Below, one piece after another: positions 7,265-10,473 of a stretch of DNA of 10,473 bases; within the stretch, counting starts at the first letter, position 1, and each line of letters opens with the position of its first letter. Below the pieces are notes generated by a model that was not told where the DNA came from, did not search any database, and saw only the letters and a list, made by a program, of their open reading frames with translations. Source of the stretch: Actinomycetes bacterium. Lineage in GTDB: Bacteria > Actinomycetota > CALGFH01. A program made the translations under genes and the position numbers. The stretch spans positions 1 through 10,473 of the forward strand of contig JASLIH010000588.1 of assembly GCA_030152105.1 (NCBI GenBank), in the 5' to 3' direction.

Positions 7265-7910
7265 GGAGCCGATCCGTCTCCTGATCGTGGACGACCACCC
7301 GGTGGTCCGCGACGGGCTGTGCGGGATGTTCACCGGCGACCCGCGATTCGAGGTCGTCGGCGAGGCCGGCGACGGAGCCGAGGCGGTCACCCTGGCCGAG
7401 GCCCTCCAGCCCGACGTCGTCCTGATGGACCTGCGGATGCCGCGGGTCGACGGGGCGACCGCCATCACCCGCATGGCCGAGCGCGGCGTGACCGCCAAGG
7501 TGCTGGTCCTGACCACCTATGAGACCGACCGGGACGTGCTCCCGGCGATCAAGGCCGGGGCCACCGGCTACCTGCTCAAGGACGCCTCCCAGCAGGAGCT
7601 GTTCCGGGCTGTGGGGGCGGCGGCCAGGGGCGAGTCGGTCCTCTCGCCGTCGGTCGCGACCCGGCTCCTTGGCCAGGTCCGTGCCCCTTCGGTCGAGCCC
7701 CTGACCCAGCGCGAGCTCGAGGTCCTCCAGCTGATCGCCCGGGGCACCACCAACCGGGAGGCGGCCCGCCGCCTGTTCATCAGCGAGGCCAGCGTCAAGG
7801 CCCACCTGCTGCACGTCTACGCCAAGCTGGGCGTCAACGACCGGGCCGCCGCCGTGGCCACCGCCTACGAGCGCGGCCTGCTGACCCCCGGGGGCAACCC
7901 GGCGGGCTAG
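7257..7910 (+). CDS. Response regulator, NarL/FixJ family with LuxR-type HTH
   Basis: A 217-residue two-component regulator, cognate to the preceding kinase. The receiver domain has the acidic pair Asp12-Asp13, phospho-acceptor Asp58 in VVLMDLRMP, the switch Thr86 and Lys108 in GYLLKDAS. A linker leads to the LuxR HTH in about the last 65 residues ([15 protein letters not shown], then [26 protein letters not shown]). It begins at a GTG inside the last codons of the kinase, 8 bp overlap, with GGGAGG six bases upstream. It probably activates the transporter operon when phosphorylated; I found no clear dyad target upstream of 4467. The TAG stop overlaps the stop of convergent typA. Confidence 0.95.
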   Translation: MPEEPIRLLIVDDHPVVRDGLCGMFTGDPRFEVVGEAGDGAEAVTLAEALQPDVVLMDLRMPRVDGATAITRMAERGVTAKVLVLTTYETDRDVLPAIKAGATGYLLKDASQQELFRAVGAAARGESVLSPSVATRLLGQVRAPSVEPLTQRELEVLQLIARGTTNREAARRLFISEASVKAHLLHVYAKLGVNDRAAAVATAYERGLLTPGGNPAG

Positions 7911-7928
7911 CGCCCCTGGCGGGCCCGC
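7902..7928. other. Inverted repeat across the shared convergent stop codons
   Basis: GCGGGC (7902-7907) and GCCCGC (7923-7928) flank a 15-base loop that contains the CTAG in which both genes stop. A shorter alternative stem, GGGC-TAGC-GCCC, lies within it. Neither has a T-run on either side, so a terminator role is possible but weak. Confidence 0.3.
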
Positions 7929-9739
7929 TTGGCGGCGCGGCCCCTGGAGGGGGCGTCCAGGACGCGCTTGCGCAGGCGGAGCTGGGCAGGGGTGACCTCG
8001 ACCAGCTCGTCGGGCCCGATCCGCTCGATGGCCTGCTCCAGTGACAGCACGGTCGGCGGGACCAGGCGGATGGCCTCGTCGGAGGCGTGGGTGCGGATGT
8101 TGGTCTTCTGCTTCTCGCGGGTCGGGTTGACGTCCATGTCCTCGGGGCGGGCGTTCTCGCCGATGACCATGCCCTCGTACACCTGGGTGCCAGGGCCGAC
8201 GAACAGCTCGCCCCGCTCCTGGAGCTGCCACAGGGCGTAGCCGGTGGTGGTCCCGACCCGGTCGGCGACCAGGGCGCCGTTGACCCGGTCGTTGATCGGC
8301 CCGGCCCACTCGTCGTAGCCGTCGAACAGGTGGTGGAGGATGGCCGTTCCTCTGGTCGCGGTGAGCAGAATGGAGCGGAAGCCGATCAGGCCCCGGGCCG
8401 GCACCCGGAACTCCAGGCGCACCCAGCCGGTGCCGTGGTTGACCATCTCGGTCATCCGCCCCCGGCGCAGGGCCAGGCCCTGGGTGACCACGCCGACGAA
8501 CTCCTCGGGCACGTCGAGGGTGACCGCCTCGTACGGCTCCTGGACCCGCCCGTCGACGGTGCGGGTGATGACCTCGGGCCGCGACACCTCCAGCTCGTAG
8601 CCCTCGCGCCGGGCCTGCTCGATCAGCACGGCCAGCTGGAGCTCGCCCCGGCCCTGGACCTCGAAGGTGTCGGGCGAGGCGGTGGGCAGGACCCGGATGG
8701 CCACGTTGCCGAGCACCTCGCGGTCCAGCCGCTCAGAGAGGTGGCGGCTCGTCAGGTAGGTGCCGTCGTTGCCGGCGAACGGCGAGGTGTTGACCCCGAA
8801 CCGCATCGAGATGCTGGGCTCGTCGATCGAGACCACCGGCAGAGGCCGGGGGTCGTCGGGGTCGGTGACGGTCTCGCCGACGGTCACGTCGCCCAGCCCG
8901 GCGATGGCCACGATCTCCCCCGGCCCGGCGTAGTCCAGGTCGGAGCGCGACAGCCCGATGGCCCCGACGATCTTGGTCACCTTGGCGAAGGCCAGGCTGC
9001 CGTCGCGCCTGGCCACCCCCACCCGGTCGCCGAGCCGGACCTCGCCCTGCCACAGCCGCCCGACGGCCAGGCGGCCGACGTACGGGTCGGCGTCCAGGTT
9101 GGTGACCAGGAACTGGAGCGGGTGCCCGGGCTCGTAGGCCGGCGGCGGGGTGGTGGCGACGATCGTCTCCAGCAGCGGAGCCAGGTCGCCGGCCAGGTCG
9201 TCCGGCCGGTGCCCGGCCTGCCCGCTGCGGGCGTTGGCGTACAGGATGGGGAAGCTGATCTGGTGCTCGTCGGCGTCCAGGTCCAGGAACAGCTCCTCGA
9301 CCTCGTGGACGACCTCGGCCGGCCGGGCGTCGGCCCGGTCCACCTTGTTCACGCACACCACCACCGGCAGCCGCCGGGCCAGCGCCTTGCCGAGCACGTA
9401 CCGGGTCTGAGGCAGCGGCCCCTCGCTGGCGTCGACCAGCAGCAGGACGGCGTCGACCATCCGCAGGGTCCGCTCGACCTCGCCGCCGAAGTCGGCGTGG
9501 CCAGGGGTGTCGACCACGTTGATCCGGACGCCGCGGAACTCGACCGCCGTCTGCTTGGCCAGGATGGTGATGCCTTTCTCCCGCTCCAGGTCCATCGAGT
9601 CCAGCACCCGGTCCACGACCTCCTGGTTGGCCCGGAACACCCCCGACTGGCGCAGCATGGCGTCCACCAGCGTGGTCTTCCCATGGTCGACATGGGCCAC
9701 GATGGCGATGTTGCGCAGGTCATTGCGGATGGCGGGCAC
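7907..9739 (-). CDS. typA: Translational GTPase TypA/BipA
   Basis: A 610-residue ribosome-binding GTPase of the EF-G-like family, involved in ribosome assembly and translation under stress such as cold. The N-terminal GTPase domain has G1 AHVDHGKTT (residues 15-23), the switch segment EREKGITI (52-59), DTPGHAD (77-83), NKVD (131-134) and a G5-like YANARSGQ. It is followed by EF-Tu-like domain II ([22 protein letters not shown]), domain III ([20 protein letters not shown]) and the EF-G-like domain V ([18 protein letters not shown]), then the TypA-specific C-terminal domain ([17 protein letters not shown] to [13 protein letters not shown]). Length is full. The GTG start is supported by GAGAGGA eight bases upstream. 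The basic C-terminal tail is usual for the family. It is a single-gene unit between convergent and decayed neighbours. Confidence 0.97.
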   Translation of the reverse strand: MPAIRNDLRNIAIVAHVDHGKTTLVDAMLRQSGVFRANQEVVDRVLDSMDLEREKGITILAKQTAVEFRGVRINVVDTPGHADFGGEVERTLRMVDAVLLLVDASEGPLPQTRYVLGKALARRLPVVVCVNKVDRADARPAEVVHEVEELFLDLDADEHQISFPILYANARSGQAGHRPDDLAGDLAPLLETIVATTPPPAYEPGHPLQFLVTNLDADPYVGRLAVGRLWQGEVRLGDRVGVARRDGSLAFAKVTKIVGAIGLSRSDLDYAGPGEIVAIAGLGDVTVGETVTDPDDPRPLPVVSIDEPSISMRFGVNTSPFAGNDGTYLTSRHLSERLDREVLGNVAIRVLPTASPDTFEVQGRGELQLAVLIEQARREGYELEVSRPEVITRTVDGRVQEPYEAVTLDVPEEFVGVVTQGLALRRGRMTEMVNHGTGWVRLEFRVPARGLIGFRSILLTATRGTAILHHLFDGYDEWAGPINDRVNGALVADRVGTTTGYALWQLQERGELFVGPGTQVYEGMVIGENARPEDMDVNPTREKQKTNIRTHASDEAIRLVPPTVLSLEQAIERIGPDELVEVTPAQLRLRKRVLDAPSRGRAAKRARQGR

Positions 9740-9780
9740 GACGAAGGTCCTCTCGGCAAGCGGGTGGGCACAACCTTCCC

Positions 9781-9786
9781 ATCGTA
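9781..9786 (-). promoter_or_regulatory. Candidate -10 element of typA
   Basis: On the minus strand TACGAT fits the TAnnnT -10 consensus and would give a leader of about 35 bases containing the GAGAGGA ribosome-binding site. It is the best match in the 68-bp gap between the glucosidase remnant and typA. No clear -35 element precedes it. Confidence 0.35.
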
Positions 9787-9807
9787 GCGGAGTGGTCCCG
9801 CCGGCCC

Positions 9808-10400
9808 TCAGTCGAGCTGGACGACCACGCCCTCGTCACCCGCCAGCTCCAGCGACCCGCCGACCGGCTGGCCGTCGCGGCCCGGGTGGGTGGACAGCGC
9901 CACCCGGCCGGCGGGCGACGGGCCGGGGACGGCCAGGCGGGCCGGGGAGGGGCCGAGGTTGAGGGCGACCAGCCAGCGGGCGCCGGGGTCGGCGCGGACG
10001 TAGGCGAGGACGTCGCCAGCGGCCTCGACCCGGTGGTAGGCGCCGGTGCCCAGAGCCGGAGTCTGACGGGCGACCTGGCCAGCCAGAAGCGCAGGGTGTC
10101 GAACATGGCCTCCTGCACCGCCGGGTTGCGCCAGTTGAGGTCGGGCTGGGAGTCGAGGAACACCCGGTAGTAGAACTGGCCGGTGGCCTCGTCCCAGCGC
10201 CAGGCGCTGTCGCCGACATAGCGCAGCCAGTTGCTGGGCGGGCCGCCGTCGGGCCGGGGTCGCGCCAGACGTACCAGTCGCGCCTTGGGTCGTCGCGCGA
10301 GGAACGCGACGCCCGGAACCGCGGGTGCTGGCCGGAGGTGTGGTTCGGGACCCAGTCGAGCAGCACCCGCACGCCCCGCGCATGGGCGGCCCCATGAACG
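9808..10400 (-). pseudogene. GH13 alpha-glucosidase remnant: 5' truncated, core deleted, frameshifted
   Basis: Three pieces of one glycoside hydrolase family 13 gene lie in order in three frames. Piece 1 (about 10400-10251) has HARGVRVLLDWVPNHTSG, conserved region I, then RSSRDDPRRDWYVWRDPGP. Piece 2 (10250 to about 10075) continues it as DGGPPSNWLRYVGDSAWRW and FLDSQPDLNWRNPAVQE to FDTLRFWLA; one base is missing between 10250 and 10251. Piece 3 (about 10075-9808) is the C-terminal beta domain, RQTPALGTGAYHRV through VALNLGP to [10 protein letters not shown] and a stop. The first roughly 100 residues are missing, and so is the segment after RFWLA that should hold DGFRVD, the acid/base Glu and the HD motif, probably 250-300 residues. 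No hydrolase activity is possible. The intact gene would have hydrolysed alpha-glucosides. The single-base shift could be a sequencing error; the two large losses are harder to explain that way, short of misassembly. Confidence 0.85.
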
Positions 10401-10421
10401 GCGAGGCTAGCAGCCACCGGG

Positions 10422-10427
10422 TACAGT
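10422..10427 (+). promoter_or_regulatory. -10 hexamer of a probable leaderless promoter
   Basis: TACAGT is followed by TCGGCC and the GTG at 10434, the same six-base gap seen at mvaB, placing the transcription start on the first base of the start codon. There is no Shine-Dalgarno sequence. The hexamer is part of GGGTACAGT, so it also contains a SigB-like GGGTAC, but without a matching -35. Confidence 0.45.
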
Positions 10428-10433
10428 TCGGCC

Positions 10434-10473
10434 GTGAGCGAGCGCCAGCCGCTGGTCCCGCCGCCGCTGCGCC
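10434..10473 (+). CDS. N-terminus of an unidentified protein (partial, 3' end outside window)
   Basis: GTG opens a frame running to the window end, encoding MSERQPLVPPPLR. The codons end mostly in G or C, and the polar, proline-rich opening is typical of an actinobacterial cytosolic protein. No family can be named from 13 residues. The start is supported by a -10-like hexamer at the leaderless distance and by its position just beyond the last recognisable glucosidase sequence. The gene is divergent from that remnant. Confidence 0.45.
   Translation, partial: MSERQPLVPPPLR

Noticed and set aside
8087..9787. A 566-codon open frame antisense to typA
   Set aside because: GC-rich coding sequence leaves stop-free antisense frames. 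The peptide is a low-complexity mix of Gly, Asp, Val, Gln and His with no domain, while the minus strand encodes complete TypA.
10385..10420. WLLASPFMGPPM in another frame upstream of the glucosidase remnant, resembling the GH13 WLSPF..SPM motif
   Set aside because: The match needs a two-residue insertion, has no GH13 sequence before it and is too short to separate from chance. It may be a further degraded scrap but cannot be supported.

Overview
The window is very GC-rich, with G or C at nearly every third codon position, several GTG starts, and two starts that look leaderless. It carries a DUF6328-type membrane protein, a SigB/SigF-like sigma factor and a short-LID adenylate kinase. Together these suggest an actinomycete-like bacterium (Actinomycetota), possibly an uncultured lineage. 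This is inferred from gene content; no marker gene fixes the taxonomy.

Layout from left to right: (1) the 3' end of an unidentified rightward gene (to 166), converging on a leftward adenylate kinase gene (adk, 176-778). (2) A divergent intergenic region of 116 bp with a good LysR-type operator candidate, then a LysR-family regulator (895-1794) closed by an intrinsic terminator. (3) A leftward block: HMG-CoA lyase (3383-4273), an alternative sigma factor (2471-3262) with what looks like its own SigB/SigF-type promoter, and a DUF6328 membrane protein (1838-2353). (4) A rightward four-gene operon (4467-7910): ABC transporter ATPase, ABC-2 permease, NarL-type histidine kinase and its response regulator. 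This is a common actinobacterial drug or peptide export and sensing arrangement. (5) The leftward translational GTPase TypA/BipA (7907-9739), whose stop codon shares a CTAG with the response regulator stop. (6) A wrecked GH13 alpha-glucosidase gene (about 9808-10400), lacking its start and catalytic core and also frameshifted. (7) The first 13 codons of a rightward gene starting at 10434.

The genes fall into unrelated functional modules: housekeeping nucleotide metabolism, leucine/ketone-body catabolism, general stress transcription, a signal-controlled exporter and ribosome-associated stress translation. I see no CRISPR array, insertion sequence, tRNA, rRNA or phage gene. The longest gene-free gap is 187 bp (4274-4460). 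I found no convincing undescribed multi-gene system. The points most worth a second look are regulatory (autoregulatory sigma promoter overlapping a palindrome, LysR box, possible SD-masking leader hairpins, leaderless starts) and the decayed glucosidase.
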